Source: Bradyrhizobium acaciae (GTDB lineage Bacteria > Pseudomonadota > Alphaproteobacteria > Rhizobiales > Xanthobacteraceae). Taken from it: DNA of 38,628 nt. The stretch's first letter is position 1, and each line of letters begins with the position of its first letter. The translations under genes and the position numbers were made by a program. Shown in pieces: positions 18,404 to 28,363 of this stretch. The DNA is taken from the NCBI RefSeq assembly GCF_020889785.1, contig NZ_JACMYK010000069.1:1-38628 (forward strand). The letters are read 5' to 3'. The notes under the pieces were generated by a model. That model saw only the letters and a program-made list of their open reading frames with translations, was not told the origin of the DNA and searched no databases.

Positions 18404-19717
18404 ATGAGCAGTAACCTCACCACGCGCAACTCGGTGCACGAGCACGCCTTGCGTGATAAGCACGCGCGCAAAAGTGAGGGAGACGATTCCACTCCCTCGA
18501 CGGGTGAGGAATCCGTGCTCCATTACGCGCCAAGTCCAGAACTGAGCACAGAACTGCGCGAGGCATCGACCGCGTCACGCGATCTAGCGAACGCGCGCAG
18601 GCCAAAGCTGCGCGTTGTCCTGGTGCAGACCCAGGCCGAGAACGCCGGCGCGCAGGAGATATCGCGGCTGCTCGGCGCCGGCCTCACCGCGCGCGGCTAT
18701 GACGTCGCCAACCTGTTCTTCTTCCGCAAATCGGATTCCTTCGACGAGCCGCCCAATACGTTCTATTGCGCGCCGAGCCGTCCAGGAAATCCGGTGGCAC
18801 TGCTGCGGATGCTATGGACGCTCGCCGGCCATCTCAGGACCATCAGACCCGACGCCGTCCTGACCTTCCAGCACTTCGGCAATGTGATCGGCGGAGGCGT
18901 GTCGCGCCTGGTCAGCCGCGCGCCAGTCATCGCCAATCAAGTGTCTTCGGCGCTGTCGATGAGCATGCCGGTGCGCGCCGCCGACATCATCATGGGCTCT
19001 ACCGGCTTCTTCCAGTGCATCACGCTGAACTCGCGCGACATGGAGCGGGAATACGCACGCTATCCCGCGCCCTATCGATCACGCATGAAGCACGTCCCGC
19101 ACGGCTTCGACGACAAGTCGCACAGCCTGCCAAAGGACATTGCGCGGCAGCAGTTCAAGCTGCCGCCGGACCGTACCCTGCTCGGCTGCGCCGCGAGGCT
19201 GCATCCGCACAAGCGGCTCGATGCGGCAATTCGCCTGCTGGCTGCCGATCCATCGTGGCACCTTGCGCTGGCCGGCCAGGGTGCTGACGAGGAGCGGCTG
19301 CGAGCCCTGGCGAACGAGCTTGACGTCTCGGACCGGCTGCACTTCATCGGCGAGATTCCACCGCGCCAGATGGCCGATTTTCTGGCCTGCCTCGATGTCT
19401 TCGTCTTCCCCACGCAGGCCGAGACTTTCGGTCTTGCGGCGGTTGAAGCCGCGAGCGCCGGCATTCCCTGTGTCGTCAACGATCTTCCTGTGCTGCGCGA
19501 GGTGCTGTCCTACCAGGGACAGCCTGCGGCGGTGTTCGTCGACGCCTCGAACGAGGCCGCGTTCTCGGCCGCCGTATCGAAAGTCCTGACAGATCGTTTG
19601 TTGAGCGACCAGCTGCGGCAAAGAGCCGTGGGCCTGAAATCGCGTTATTCGTTGGATGCCATGATAGAGGAATACGTCCGCATTCTCGGCAATGCCGTGG
19701 GAGCGGACGCGCACTAG
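18404..19717 (+). CDS. GT4-family glycosyltransferase
   Basis: This 437-residue GT-B enzyme transfers a sugar from a nucleotide donor to a lipid-linked acceptor, with retention of configuration. The N-terminal domain begins at about residue 68 (RVVLVQTQAENAGAQEISRLL). The C-terminal donor-binding domain begins near GCAARLHPHKRLD and carries the family EX7E motif, Glu340 and Glu348, in ETFGLAAVE. The first 67 residues are hydrophilic and low in conservation. The ATG at 18404 has no ribosome site, so translation may be leaderless or start at a downstream GTG (for example codon 11 or 38). It is followed after 15 bases by the GINT1-like gene, so the two form a unit. Sugar and acceptor are unknown. 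Confidence 0.88.
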   Translation: MSSNLTTRNSVHEHALRDKHARKSEGDDSTPSTGEESVLHYAPSPELSTELREASTASRDLANARRPKLRVVLVQTQAENAGAQEISRLLGAGLTARGYDVANLFFFRKSDSFDEPPNTFYCAPSRPGNPVALLRMLWTLAGHLRTIRPDAVLTFQHFGNVIGGGVSRLVSRAPVIANQVSSALSMSMPVRAADIIMGSTGFFQCITLNSRDMEREYARYPAPYRSRMKHVPHGFDDKSHSLPKDIARQQFKLPPDRTLLGCAARLHPHKRLDAAIRLLAADPSWHLALAGQGADEERLRALANELDVSDRLHFIGEIPPRQMADFLACLDVFVFPTQAETFGLAAVEAASAGIPCVVNDLPVLREVLSYQGQPAAVFVDASNEAAFSAAVSKVLTDRLLSDQLRQRAVGLKSRYSLDAMIEEYVRILGNAVGADAH

Positions 19718-19732
19718 GAAGTCGGGCTGGAC

Positions 19733-21289
19733 ATGATTATCGAGTTTCGCTGCGATCGCGAGCAGCCGCGGCTCTGGATGCGTCGTGAGACGCTGCGCGT
19801 CAACGATCAGGATATCCCCGTTCAATTTGCCTGGACCACGACCCCGGGGTCCCACCCCGCGGGCCTCGAGGCCCTGTTCGAACTCGAACGCATCGTCCTG
19901 CGCAAGGGCAAGGCCGGCGGCGCCGACAGGCTGAAGACGATCCCGGAGCGGCCGCGCGCAGGCAGCCCCGACGTGGTGGTCGACTTCACCAGTGCCGCGC
20001 GGGATCCGAACTGCTCCGCCAGGCTCTACCTTCGTCCGCGATTCAACGGATGCGCGGGAGAAAATGCCGCACTCGCGGCCGTTCTCGCCGGTGACCTGCC
20101 GGTGATCGAAATCGTCAATGAACTCGATGGCACGATCATGGACCGAGGCCATCCTTCCGCGGAAATCGCAGCCGGCCTGAGTGGCGGGCTCGAAGCAGTC
20201 ATGGCGCGCACGCTCTCCATGCTGACGCCAATTCTGTCAGGGGCGCCACGGCTGGTGCCGCAATTGGCTGCTCCGGCGAACAGCGGCGCAGCGCCAAATC
20301 CCACGCCCTTTGTCGTGCGTGGCGTGGCGACGTCGATCGCGAAGGAAATCTATCGCCTGTGCTGCTACGCGCCGCATTGGCATGTCGGCTGGCGCTACGC
20401 CGAAAACGCGGATGTCTGGCGCACCGGTGACCTGTCCGGACCGGCCTGGAACGTGCTCGGCGATCCCGGCAACCGCTTCTATGCCGATCCCTTCCCGGTG
20501 ACATGGCAAGGCAGGACGTTCGTCTTCTTCGAAGACCTCGACCACCGGATCGGCAAGGGCATCATCTCCGCGATCGAATTCGACGGCAACGGGCCGGTCG
20601 GCAAGGTGCTGCCCGTGCTGGAAGAGCCCTGGCACCTGTCCTACCCGTTCCTGATCGAGAACGATGGCGAACTCTGGATGATCCCGGAAAGCACCGCGCA
20701 TCGGGACGTTCCGCTCTACAAATGCATCCGCTTTCCGGACAAATGGGAGCGGTACGCAACGCTGCTGTCCGGGCTCGAACTTGCCGACGTGACGATCACG
20801 CAGCACAACGGCCTCTATTACATGTTCGGCGCCTGGCGTGACGGCACCGGCGGGTATTCCGACACCCTGGCGATCTATTACGCCCAGCGACTGCTTGGCC
20901 CCTGGCAGCCGCATGCCAGCAATCCGGTCCTGATGGATCGCGCAACGGCGCGACCGGCGGGAAATTTCGTGACCGTCAACGGAAGACTGTGGCGACCGGT
21001 GCAGGATTGCACCAACGGGTACGGCGCGGCGCTCGGACTTGCGGAAGTGCTCGAACTGTCGCCGACGACGTACCGGCAGGCGGTTCGACACCTGCTCAAA
21101 CCCGGACCGCTGTGGACCGGACGCAAGCTGCACACGCTCAATCGGTGCGGCCAACTCGAGGTGATCGACGGCTCGCGAGTTCAGCCCAAGACCGCGGCCT
21201 TGCTGGCGAGCCTCCGGTCGAGCGACCGCCCGTCGCAATCGGATTGGCATAGCGCGCTGGCGAAGCCGATCGCGCGACGGCTCCGCTAG
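19733..21289 (+). CDS. GINT1-N-like beta-propeller protein of the polysaccharide cluster
   Basis: The 518-residue protein has a C-terminal part (about 200-470) resembling the N-terminal domain of plant glucosamine inositolphosphorylceramide transferase, a five-bladed GH43-like propeller. Typical segments are FYADPFPVTWQGRTFVFFED, ENDGELWMIPES, GLYYMFGAWRDG and NPVLMDRATARPAGNF. Bacterial homologues are found in polysaccharide gene clusters, sometimes joined to other domains. The first 190 residues are not assigned. There is no signal peptide, so it is probably cytoplasmic. Enzymatic activity is unproven: it could be a sugar transferase, a glycosidase-like binding protein or a modifying enzyme. 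It follows the GT4 gene by 15 bases and converges on the substrate-binding-protein gene. Confidence 0.72.
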   Translation: MIIEFRCDREQPRLWMRRETLRVNDQDIPVQFAWTTTPGSHPAGLEALFELERIVLRKGKAGGADRLKTIPERPRAGSPDVVVDFTSAARDPNCSARLYLRPRFNGCAGENAALAAVLAGDLPVIEIVNELDGTIMDRGHPSAEIAAGLSGGLEAVMARTLSMLTPILSGAPRLVPQLAAPANSGAAPNPTPFVVRGVATSIAKEIYRLCCYAPHWHVGWRYAENADVWRTGDLSGPAWNVLGDPGNRFYADPFPVTWQGRTFVFFEDLDHRIGKGIISAIEFDGNGPVGKVLPVLEEPWHLSYPFLIENDGELWMIPESTAHRDVPLYKCIRFPDKWERYATLLSGLELADVTITQHNGLYYMFGAWRDGTGGYSDTLAIYYAQRLLGPWQPHASNPVLMDRATARPAGNFVTVNGRLWRPVQDCTNGYGAALGLAEVLELSPTTYRQAVRHLLKPGPLWTGRKLHTLNRCGQLEVIDGSRVQPKTAALLASLRSSDRPSQSDWHSALAKPIARRLR

Positions 21290-21317
21290 CGCGCTTCGTC
21301 ACCCTCGACCTCGCGGC

Positions 21318-22520
21318 TCAGTTCGCCTCGGCGCCCAGCACGCCACCGAACTGCTCCCAGGAGCTTCCGGTCCAGCGTTGCAGCTGGAGCTGCGTGTACG
21401 CCATGCTGTTGTCGGGACCAGTGTTGATGGTGATGCCCGGCATCAGGGTCGGCAGCACCAGCCCCTTGATGTTACGTGCCTGCTTGACGATGTTCTCACG
21501 CGACAGGTCGTCGCCGCATTGTTTCAGCACCTGCTCCAGGATCTGGCCCTGCTGGGTCCCGAACAGATAGTTGTTGTCGCCGATATCGGCGCCGGGGAGA
21601 TACTTCTCGAAGTGGGCGCGATACCATTTCATGCCGGCGTCCTCGGCCCATTTCTTGTCGTTGGGATCCTTGGTGATGGTCGCCACGACGACGCCCACCG
21701 CCTTGTCCGCGCCGGCCGGCACGATCGTCGCCGAGACCGAGCTCGACACGTAGTTGACGATGGTGAGCGGGGTCCAGCCGATCTCGTTCGCCTTCTTGAT
21801 CGCCTGTGCCGCAAATTTCGGCGTGCCGGCGATCAGGAATGCCTGGGCGCCCGACGCCTTCAGCGTGACCACGCGGGATTCGATGGTGGGCTCGGTGACC
21901 TCATAGGGAGACGTCACCACCTTCTTGTCGAAATCGGCCTTCAGCGTTTCCCTGAACGCGGCGACGAAATCGCGGCCGAGATCGTCGTTCTGGTAGAGGA
22001 TCGCGATCTTCGCATCGGGGGCCGCTTGGGTGATGTACCTGGCGTAGATTTTTCCCTCGATGTTGTAGCTCGGCAATCCCGTGGTGGTCAGCGGAAACTC
22101 GGAGAAGTTGGCAAACTTGGTCGCCCCGCTCACGATGAACAGATGCGGCACCTTCTTCGCGGTCACGTATTTGATGGTCGCGCCGATGCCGGGCGTGCCG
22201 AGCGGACTGAACAGGAACGCCACCTCGTCGCTCTCGATCAGCTTGCGGGTCTGCTCCACGGCTTTCGGCGGTGTATAGGCATCGTCATAGGTGATGAGGT
22301 TGACCTTGCGGCCGTTGATGCCGCCGCGATCATTGACGGAATGCACGTAGGCGATCAGGCCCTTGCCGGTGTTGCTGAGCGGGGATGCCGGACCACTGAA
22401 CGGGAAGGTCGCACCGACCTTGATTTCCGACTCCGTCACGCCCGGTGTTTCGGCACGGATTGGAGTGGCGGCAAGGGCCGCAAGCACGGCAATGGACACG
22501 GCAAACGTCTTCAAGAACAT
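21318..22520 (-). CDS. ABC transporter periplasmic substrate-binding protein (LivK-like)
   Basis: The 400-residue product has a signal peptide (residues 1-23, ending PIRA) and a type 1 periplasmic-binding fold of the branched-chain amino acid/aromatic acid uptake family. Family signs are the opening VTESEIKVGATFPFSGPAS, NDRGGINGRKV and DDAYTPPKAVEQTRKLIE. In rhizobia such proteins often bind aromatic or organic acids for catabolic operons. GGGGAG precedes the ATG. It is the last gene of the twelve-gene leftward operon, 54 bases after an SDR gene. No permease or ATPase gene is present in the window, so it must use components encoded elsewhere. The ligand is presumably the pathway substrate (inference). 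Confidence 0.93.
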   Translation of the reverse strand: MFLKTFAVSIAVLAALAATPIRAETPGVTESEIKVGATFPFSGPASPLSNTGKGLIAYVHSVNDRGGINGRKVNLITYDDAYTPPKAVEQTRKLIESDEVAFLFSPLGTPGIGATIKYVTAKKVPHLFIVSGATKFANFSEFPLTTTGLPSYNIEGKIYARYITQAAPDAKIAILYQNDDLGRDFVAAFRETLKADFDKKVVTSPYEVTEPTIESRVVTLKASGAQAFLIAGTPKFAAQAIKKANEIGWTPLTIVNYVSSSVSATIVPAGADKAVGVVVATITKDPNDKKWAEDAGMKWYRAHFEKYLPGADIGDNNYLFGTQQGQILEQVLKQCGDDLSRENIVKQARNIKGLVLPTLMPGITINTGPDNSMAYTQLQLQRWTGSSWEQFGGVLGAEAN

Positions 22521-22574
22521 GAAACTCCCCTGAACTCTTTTGAATTGAATTTGCTCTCGCGAATGCCGTGCCGC

Positions 22575-23276
22575 TTACCAGGCCTCGCCGAACGGCCTGA
22601 TCTCGACGTTGAACGACCACGCGCTGCGGTCCTGATGGGCGACGTGCCAGACCTCGTCCGCGATCGCCCGCGGCTTGATGAAGAAGTCGTCCGGCCGCTC
22701 CGGCCAGCGCTTCCGGGTCCATTCCAGGTCAATCACCGCGTCGATCACGAGATAGGCGACGTGAACACCCTGAGGTCCCAAATCGCGTGCCATCGCTTCG
22801 GCCAAAATCCGCTGCGCCGCCTTGGTCGGCGCGAACCCCGCAAAACCGGCCTTGCCGCGCAATGCCGAGGTGTTGCCGGTCGCAACGATGGCGCCCTTGC
22901 CCGCAGCGACCATCGCGGGCGCAAACCGCCGCGCCAGGTACAACAGGCCCATCGTGTTGACCTGGAAGTTGCGATTGAGAATCTCCGGATCGATCTCGCG
23001 GAAGGTGCCGAACGCGCCGCCGACGGCGTTGTGGATCACGACGCCGGGGTTACCGAGATCGCGCTCCACGGCCGAGGCAACCGCCTCAACCTGCGTGGGA
23101 TCGGACACGTCGCATCGATAGGCCCTGGCGCCCGGTAGCTGCTTCTCGAGCGCGGCGAGACGCTCTTCGTTCCTGGCGAGAAGTGCCACCCGATAGCCGC
23201 CTTCCGCGAACCTCCTGGCGAGCGCCGAGCCGGTGCCAGGGCCGACGCCGGATATCAGACAGACGCGTGCGGTCAT
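22575..23276 (-). CDS. SDR-family protein with Phe in place of catalytic Tyr (SDR_c10-like)
   Basis: This 233-residue Rossmann-fold protein starts with the cofactor loop SGVGPGTGSALA (9-20) and has the NNAG-like segment HNAVGG (82-87). The SDR active site would be Ser137 in GNTSALRG and a YxxxK motif, but the Tyr position is Phe148 in FAPTK (148-152), with Lys152 retained. This matches the SDR_c10 subgroup, in which Phe replaces Tyr, so classic dehydrogenase chemistry is doubtful. The C-terminus EIRPFGEAW is nearly identical to that of the second SDR in this operon (30710-31447). GGAGGAG precedes the ATG. It lies 33 bases after the GST gene and may act on an intermediate or bind a cofactor or ligand. 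Confidence 0.87.
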   Translation of the reverse strand: MTARVCLISGVGPGTGSALARRFAEGGYRVALLARNEERLAALEKQLPGARAYRCDVSDPTQVEAVASAVERDLGNPGVVIHNAVGGAFGTFREIDPEILNRNFQVNTMGLLYLARRFAPAMVAAGKGAIVATGNTSALRGKAGFAGFAPTKAAQRILAEAMARDLGPQGVHVAYLVIDAVIDLEWTRKRWPERPDDFFIKPRAIADEVWHVAHQDRSAWSFNVEIRPFGEAW

Positions 23277-23309
23277 GCGATCACTCCTCCGCGTTGCGGT
23301 CAGCGCTCT

Positions 23310-24116
23310 TCAGGCGGCCGCCTTTGACAGCAGCTTCTCGACGTATGGTTTGAGGTCCGGCGCAAAATGCTCGTGCTCGACCAGCCGGGCGAAATGAGCA
23401 AACATCAGTGGATATTCGTCCCTTACGGCCTCATGCAGGATTTTCTCCAACCCCTGCTTGCCCAGTTGCTCGGTCCGCGCGTGCTCATTCATGAACAGCG
23501 CGAGCTCGGCGGCAAGGCAGATGTCGGCAATCGAGATGCCGTTGCCGACCAACGTCTCCCGCCGCGGCGACAGTGCCTGCTCGATCCCGGAGGCATATAT
23601 CGCGAACGCGTCCTTGGCGCGGGCATGGATGGCTGCGTCGACCGTGCCGCCCGACAGCGCAAGCAGATAGATCTGCGAGTCCCGCGCAAACACCAGGCTG
23701 ACGTCGAGAAAGCTGTCGATCCTCGACGCCTCGTAGGCGTCGCGCCCATAGAGCGGAAACTTCGCCTCGCGGAGCCGCGCCACTGCCCGCATGATGCTAT
23801 TGGATTCGAATATCCCGACCTTGCCGTCGGCACCGAACGCGGCCGGCACATTGCCGAATGGCTGCGCCGCCATGAACGCATCGGTCTTGAACAGCTGCGC
23901 GCCGGTCAGCCCGACCCGGCCGGTTCGCGCCAGCGACGACAGCGCGGTGCGTTCGTTCTCCGCGAGCGGACGGGCATCGTAATCCCACAACCAGTCGCGC
24001 AATTCCTTGCCGGAGGCGCCTCGGACCTCGACGTCGACGCCGCAGAACCGCGCCGCGATGGTCGCCTTCCACACACGCGGGTTCGGCAGATAGGAGAATA
24101 TACGCAAGGCGGCCAT
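23310..24116 (-). CDS. Glutathione S-transferase family protein
   Basis: The 268-residue protein has a thioredoxin-fold N-terminal domain (about 1-110) with the glutathione-binding segment ESNSIMRAVAR, and an all-helical C-terminal domain with the N-capping-type motif ISIADICLAAELALF. It resembles the eEF1B-gamma/elongation-factor-like GSTs in its N-terminal features, including NPRVWKATIAARF near residue 12. GSTs conjugate glutathione to electrophiles or help isomerisations. In this operon a second glutathione-type enzyme, the hydroxychromene carboxylate isomerase, is also encoded, so a thiol-dependent step is plausible. A GGAG site lies 8 bases before the ATG. It sits 25 bases after the dehydrogenase gene. 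Confidence 0.88.
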   Translation of the reverse strand: MAALRIFSYLPNPRVWKATIAARFCGVDVEVRGASGKELRDWLWDYDARPLAENERTALSSLARTGRVGLTGAQLFKTDAFMAAQPFGNVPAAFGADGKVGIFESNSIMRAVARLREAKFPLYGRDAYEASRIDSFLDVSLVFARDSQIYLLALSGGTVDAAIHARAKDAFAIYASGIEQALSPRRETLVGNGISIADICLAAELALFMNEHARTEQLGKQGLEKILHEAVRDEYPLMFAHFARLVEHEHFAPDLKPYVEKLLSKAAA

Positions 24117-24141
24117 TGTGGCTGCTCCGGGTGCTGTTGCG

Positions 24142-25302
24142 TCAGGCCGCCAGCTTCAAGATCTTGACGACATCGCCGGGTTCGCGGATCGGCTGCGGGT
24201 TGGCGCGCGTGAAGATCGACAGCATCGCGTTCTTGCCGATCAGTTCGAAACGGTCCTCGCCGACACCGACATCGGCAAGCCGCCGCGGCAGGCCGAGCTC
24301 CGCGATGAACGCCGCAAACGCCTCGCCGGCGTCGCGGCCCGGCGCGCCGAGCGCGGCCGCGATCGATTGCTGGGCGGTTTCCGTCGCGGGGCGGTTGTAG
24401 CGCAGCACGCTCGGCATCATCACCGCCGTGCAGAAATAATGCGGGACGTCGCAGGTGCCGCCGAGCACATGGCCGATGGCGTGGCTTGCGCCCATCGGCA
24501 CCCGCGACTGCAATCCGAAGGCCGACAGCCAGGAACCGAGCTGGCAGCTCAGCCGCGCCGCCTCGTCGTCGGGATTATTCCTGGTGCGCAGCAGGCCGTC
24601 GTGCAGATAGCGCAGCCCCTGTTGGCACACCGCGTCGACCAGCACGTTGGGCCGGCTGGAGCAGATCGCCTCGATGCCATGATCCATCGCGCGCGTGCCC
24701 GAGCCGAGCCAGAGCTTCTCGGGCGTGTATTTGGTGATCGCAGGATCGAGGATGATGCTGCGCGGCATCATCATCGGGTGGTTGAATATCTGCTTCAGCT
24801 TGCGGCCGGTGTCAGTGACCAGCGCGCCGGAATTGTACTCGCCGCCCGAAAGGGTGCTGGGGATCGCGATCATCCGGACTTTTGGGTTGCGGAACGGACC
24901 GAAGCGACGGTCCGGCGTGGTCTCGAAACCATCGAGCCCCGCCGGCTCGAATATCGCGTGCTCGATGCACATCAATACGATCTTCGCCGCATCGACCACC
25001 GAGCCGCCGCCGATGGCGACGACGAGGTCGGCCTTGGCCTCCATCGCATGCCGCGCGATCTGTGTCACCGCGTCCCTGGTCGTGTGCTGCGGCACGCCGT
25101 CGAAGGTCGCGGCATGGCGATCGCCGAGCGCTTTGCGGATCTTCTCGATCTCGTCGGTCGTGGTGTTCAGCGTCCGGCTTGCGATCAGATAGACGCGTTT
25201 CGCGCCGAGCCGTTCGGCCTCCTCGCGCAGCGCTTCGGCCGCGGGCTTGCCGTAGATCACGGATTCCATGGCGGGGTATTGATGGCTGCCGACGACGTGC
25301 AT
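24142..25302 (-). CDS. Maleylacetate-reductase-like iron-type alcohol dehydrogenase
   Basis: This 386-residue protein belongs to the iron-containing alcohol dehydrogenase superfamily and looks closest to maleylacetate reductases, which reduce maleylacetate to 3-oxoadipate in aromatic degradation. The NAD(P) loop is GGGS (98-101). The PSTLSGGEYN segment (148-157) and SGTRAMDHGIEA (201-212) are typical. Metal-ligand positions His208, His274 or 278 and His288 are present, but the family's Asp (four residues before His208) is Arg204. Maleylacetate reductases also lack this Asp, so a metal-independent reaction is possible. GGGAG precedes the ATG. An alternative start is Met12. It follows the enoyl-CoA hydratase gene after 39 bases. 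Confidence 0.85.
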   Translation of the reverse strand: MHVVGSHQYPAMESVIYGKPAAEALREEAERLGAKRVYLIASRTLNTTTDEIEKIRKALGDRHAATFDGVPQHTTRDAVTQIARHAMEAKADLVVAIGGGSVVDAAKIVLMCIEHAIFEPAGLDGFETTPDRRFGPFRNPKVRMIAIPSTLSGGEYNSGALVTDTGRKLKQIFNHPMMMPRSIILDPAITKYTPEKLWLGSGTRAMDHGIEAICSSRPNVLVDAVCQQGLRYLHDGLLRTRNNPDDEAARLSCQLGSWLSAFGLQSRVPMGASHAIGHVLGGTCDVPHYFCTAVMMPSVLRYNRPATETAQQSIAAALGAPGRDAGEAFAAFIAELGLPRRLADVGVGEDRFELIGKNAMLSIFTRANPQPIREPGDVVKILKLAA

Positions 25303-25341
25303 GCTTCACTCCCTTGCTGTTTCCGCGAACTCCTGGCGGCT

Positions 25342-26115
25342 TCAGGCCGACAGCTTGGTGAAATCAGGCGGACGCCGTTCGGCGAAGGCGGCGAAGGCCT
25401 CGCGCGCCTCGGGCGTCGTCAGCCGCTCCTTGAACAGCACACCCTCCGCGGCGATCTGCGCCGCGATCCGCTGCTGCTCGCGCATCAGCTGCTTGGTCAG
25501 GCCGAGCGAGCCCGCCGGCCGCTTGGTCAGCGCGATCGCCGCGTCATGCGCCTTCTTGCGGAGATCCACTTGCGGCACCACGGAATTGGCAAGACCGGAT
25601 GCCAGCGCGCCCGGCGCATCCATCGGCTCACCGAGCGCAAACATCGCATAGGCGCGGGCATGCCCGATCCTTAAGGGCAGCAGCCAGCTCGACGCTGCCT
25701 CGGGCACCAGCGCGAGATTGACGAACGGCGTGATCAGCCGGGCGTTCTCGGCAAGATAGACCAAATCGCAATGCAGCAGCATGGTGGTGCCGACGCCGAC
25801 CGCATTACCCTGCACGGCCGCGACCAGCGGCTTGCCGGCCTTGCTGATGGTCTCGATGAAGCGATGGGCGGGACTGTCGACCGCACTCTCGCCGCGCGCC
25901 TGGCTGGCGAAATCGGCCAGATCGTTACCCGCGGTGAAGCTGTCGCCATCGCCCTGGAACAGGATCACCCGGACGGACGGATCCGCCTCGGCCTGCTTCA
26001 GCGCGTTCGACATCGCGTCATACATAGCGCCGGTGAGCGCGTTCTTCTTCTCCGGCCGCTGCAAGGTCAGCGTCATGACGCCGGCGTCGATTTCGACTTT
26101 GACATGCTCGGTCAT
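25342..26115 (-). CDS. Enoyl-CoA hydratase/isomerase family protein
   Basis: This 257-residue crotonase-fold protein acts on enoyl-CoA thioesters in beta-oxidation. It has the CoA/oxyanion-hole segments SFTAGNDLADF (59-69) and GNAVGVGTT (103-111). The catalytic Glu139 lies in LVPEAASSWLLP (136-147). This resembles the PEGCSS motif of peroxisomal delta3,delta2-enoyl-CoA isomerases, while the first hydratase-type Glu is not evident. It may therefore shift a double bond rather than add water (inference). AGGAG precedes the ATG and the gap after the nitronate-monooxygenase-like gene is only 9 bases, so the two are tightly linked. The hydration step of the pathway would then need another enzyme. 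Confidence 0.9.
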   Translation of the reverse strand: MTEHVKVEIDAGVMTLTLQRPEKKNALTGAMYDAMSNALKQAEADPSVRVILFQGDGDSFTAGNDLADFASQARGESAVDSPAHRFIETISKAGKPLVAAVQGNAVGVGTTMLLHCDLVYLAENARLITPFVNLALVPEAASSWLLPLRIGHARAYAMFALGEPMDAPGALASGLANSVVPQVDLRKKAHDAAIALTKRPAGSLGLTKQLMREQQRIAAQIAAEGVLFKERLTTPEAREAFAAFAERRPPDFTKLSA

Positions 26116-26124
26116 GGCAATCTC

Positions 26125-27135
26125 CTAAGCGACCGCGCGGGTCGGCCTGGTTTCAAACTTGCCGTCGAGGAAGCCGGTCAGCCGCTGCCGGATGATCTGC
26201 TCGGCCTCGGCCATGATGCGGTCGATCAGCTCCTTGACGGTCGGGATATCGTTGATCAGGCCGACCACCATGCCGCAGCTCCAGGCACCGGCATCCATCT
26301 CGCCGTCGATCATCACCTTCGGGTAGACGCCCGCGACCTGCTCGTGGATGTCCTCGATCTTCAGCTTACCGCCCTTCTCGCGCTCGATCTCGAGCAGCTC
26401 ATCGACGCCCTTGTTCTTCAGCACCCGCTCGGTGTTGCGCAATGCGCGCATCACGAGACGGGTATCGAGTTCGTCGGCGTCGAGCAGTGCCTGCTTCACA
26501 TTGGGATGAACCGGCGCTTCCTTGGTCGCGATGAATCGCGTGCCCATGTTCATGCCGGCCGCGCCCATCGACAGCGCCGCGACGAGGCTGCGCGCATCCG
26601 CCATGCCACCCGAGGCGACGAACGGGATCTTCAGCTCGTCCGCCGCACGCGGCAGCAGGATCATGTTGGGGATGTCGTCCTCGCCCGGATGACCGCCGCA
26701 CTCGAAGCCGTCGACGCTGACCGCGTCGCAGCCGATCTTCTCGGCCTTCAGCGAATGCCGCACCGAGGTGCATTTGTGGATCACCTTGATGCCGGCCGCC
26801 TTCAGCGCCGGCATGTACTGCTCCGGGCTGCGGCCCGCTGTCTCCACCGCCTTGACGCCGCCTTCGCGGATCGCCGCGATGTATTCGGGATAGGGCGGCG
26901 CGGTGAAGCTCGGCAGGAAGGTGAGGTTCACGCCGATCGGCTTGTCGGTCATGTCGCGGCAGCGCGCGATTTCCTTCGCCAGCAGCTCCGGCGTCCGCTG
27001 GGTCAGGCCGGTGATGATGCCGAGGCCGCCGGCATTGGACACCGCGGCCGCCATCTCGGCAAAACCGACATAATGCATGCCGCCCTGGATGATCGGATGC
27101 TGGATACCGAACAATTCAGTGATTGCTGTCTTCAC
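26125..27135 (-). CDS. Nitronate monooxygenase / 2-nitropropane dioxygenase-like flavoprotein
   Basis: The 336-residue TIM-barrel FMN protein has the family motifs HPIIQGGMHYVG (13-24), SNAGGLGIITGL, GFECGGHPGEDD and the phosphate-binding GGMADARSLVAALSMGAAG. Members oxidise nitronates or act as NADH:quinone reductases or enoyl-reductase-like enzymes; many annotated as nitronate monooxygenase have unknown physiological roles. The start is GTG at 27135 with GGGAGAG upstream. The C-terminus extends about 20 residues beyond the barrel. It sits between the thiolase gene (21-base gap) and the enoyl-CoA isomerase gene, so it may detoxify an intermediate or reduce a flavin-linked step of the pathway. 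This role is inferred. Confidence 0.9.
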   Translation of the reverse strand: MKTAITELFGIQHPIIQGGMHYVGFAEMAAAVSNAGGLGIITGLTQRTPELLAKEIARCRDMTDKPIGVNLTFLPSFTAPPYPEYIAAIREGGVKAVETAGRSPEQYMPALKAAGIKVIHKCTSVRHSLKAEKIGCDAVSVDGFECGGHPGEDDIPNMILLPRAADELKIPFVASGGMADARSLVAALSMGAAGMNMGTRFIATKEAPVHPNVKQALLDADELDTRLVMRALRNTERVLKNKGVDELLEIEREKGGKLKIEDIHEQVAGVYPKVMIDGEMDAGAWSCGMVVGLINDIPTVKELIDRIMAEAEQIIRQRLTGFLDGKFETRPTRAVA

Positions 27136-27156
27136 AAGTCTCTCCCGCGTTGCCGA

Positions 27157-28347
<1,191 letters not shown>

Positions 28348-28363
28348 GCTTGCCTCTCTGAGC

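Noticed and set aside
21378..23138. Long plus-strand frame opposite the binding-protein and SDR genes
   Set aside because: It spans two real antisense genes and their gap, and shows no motif.
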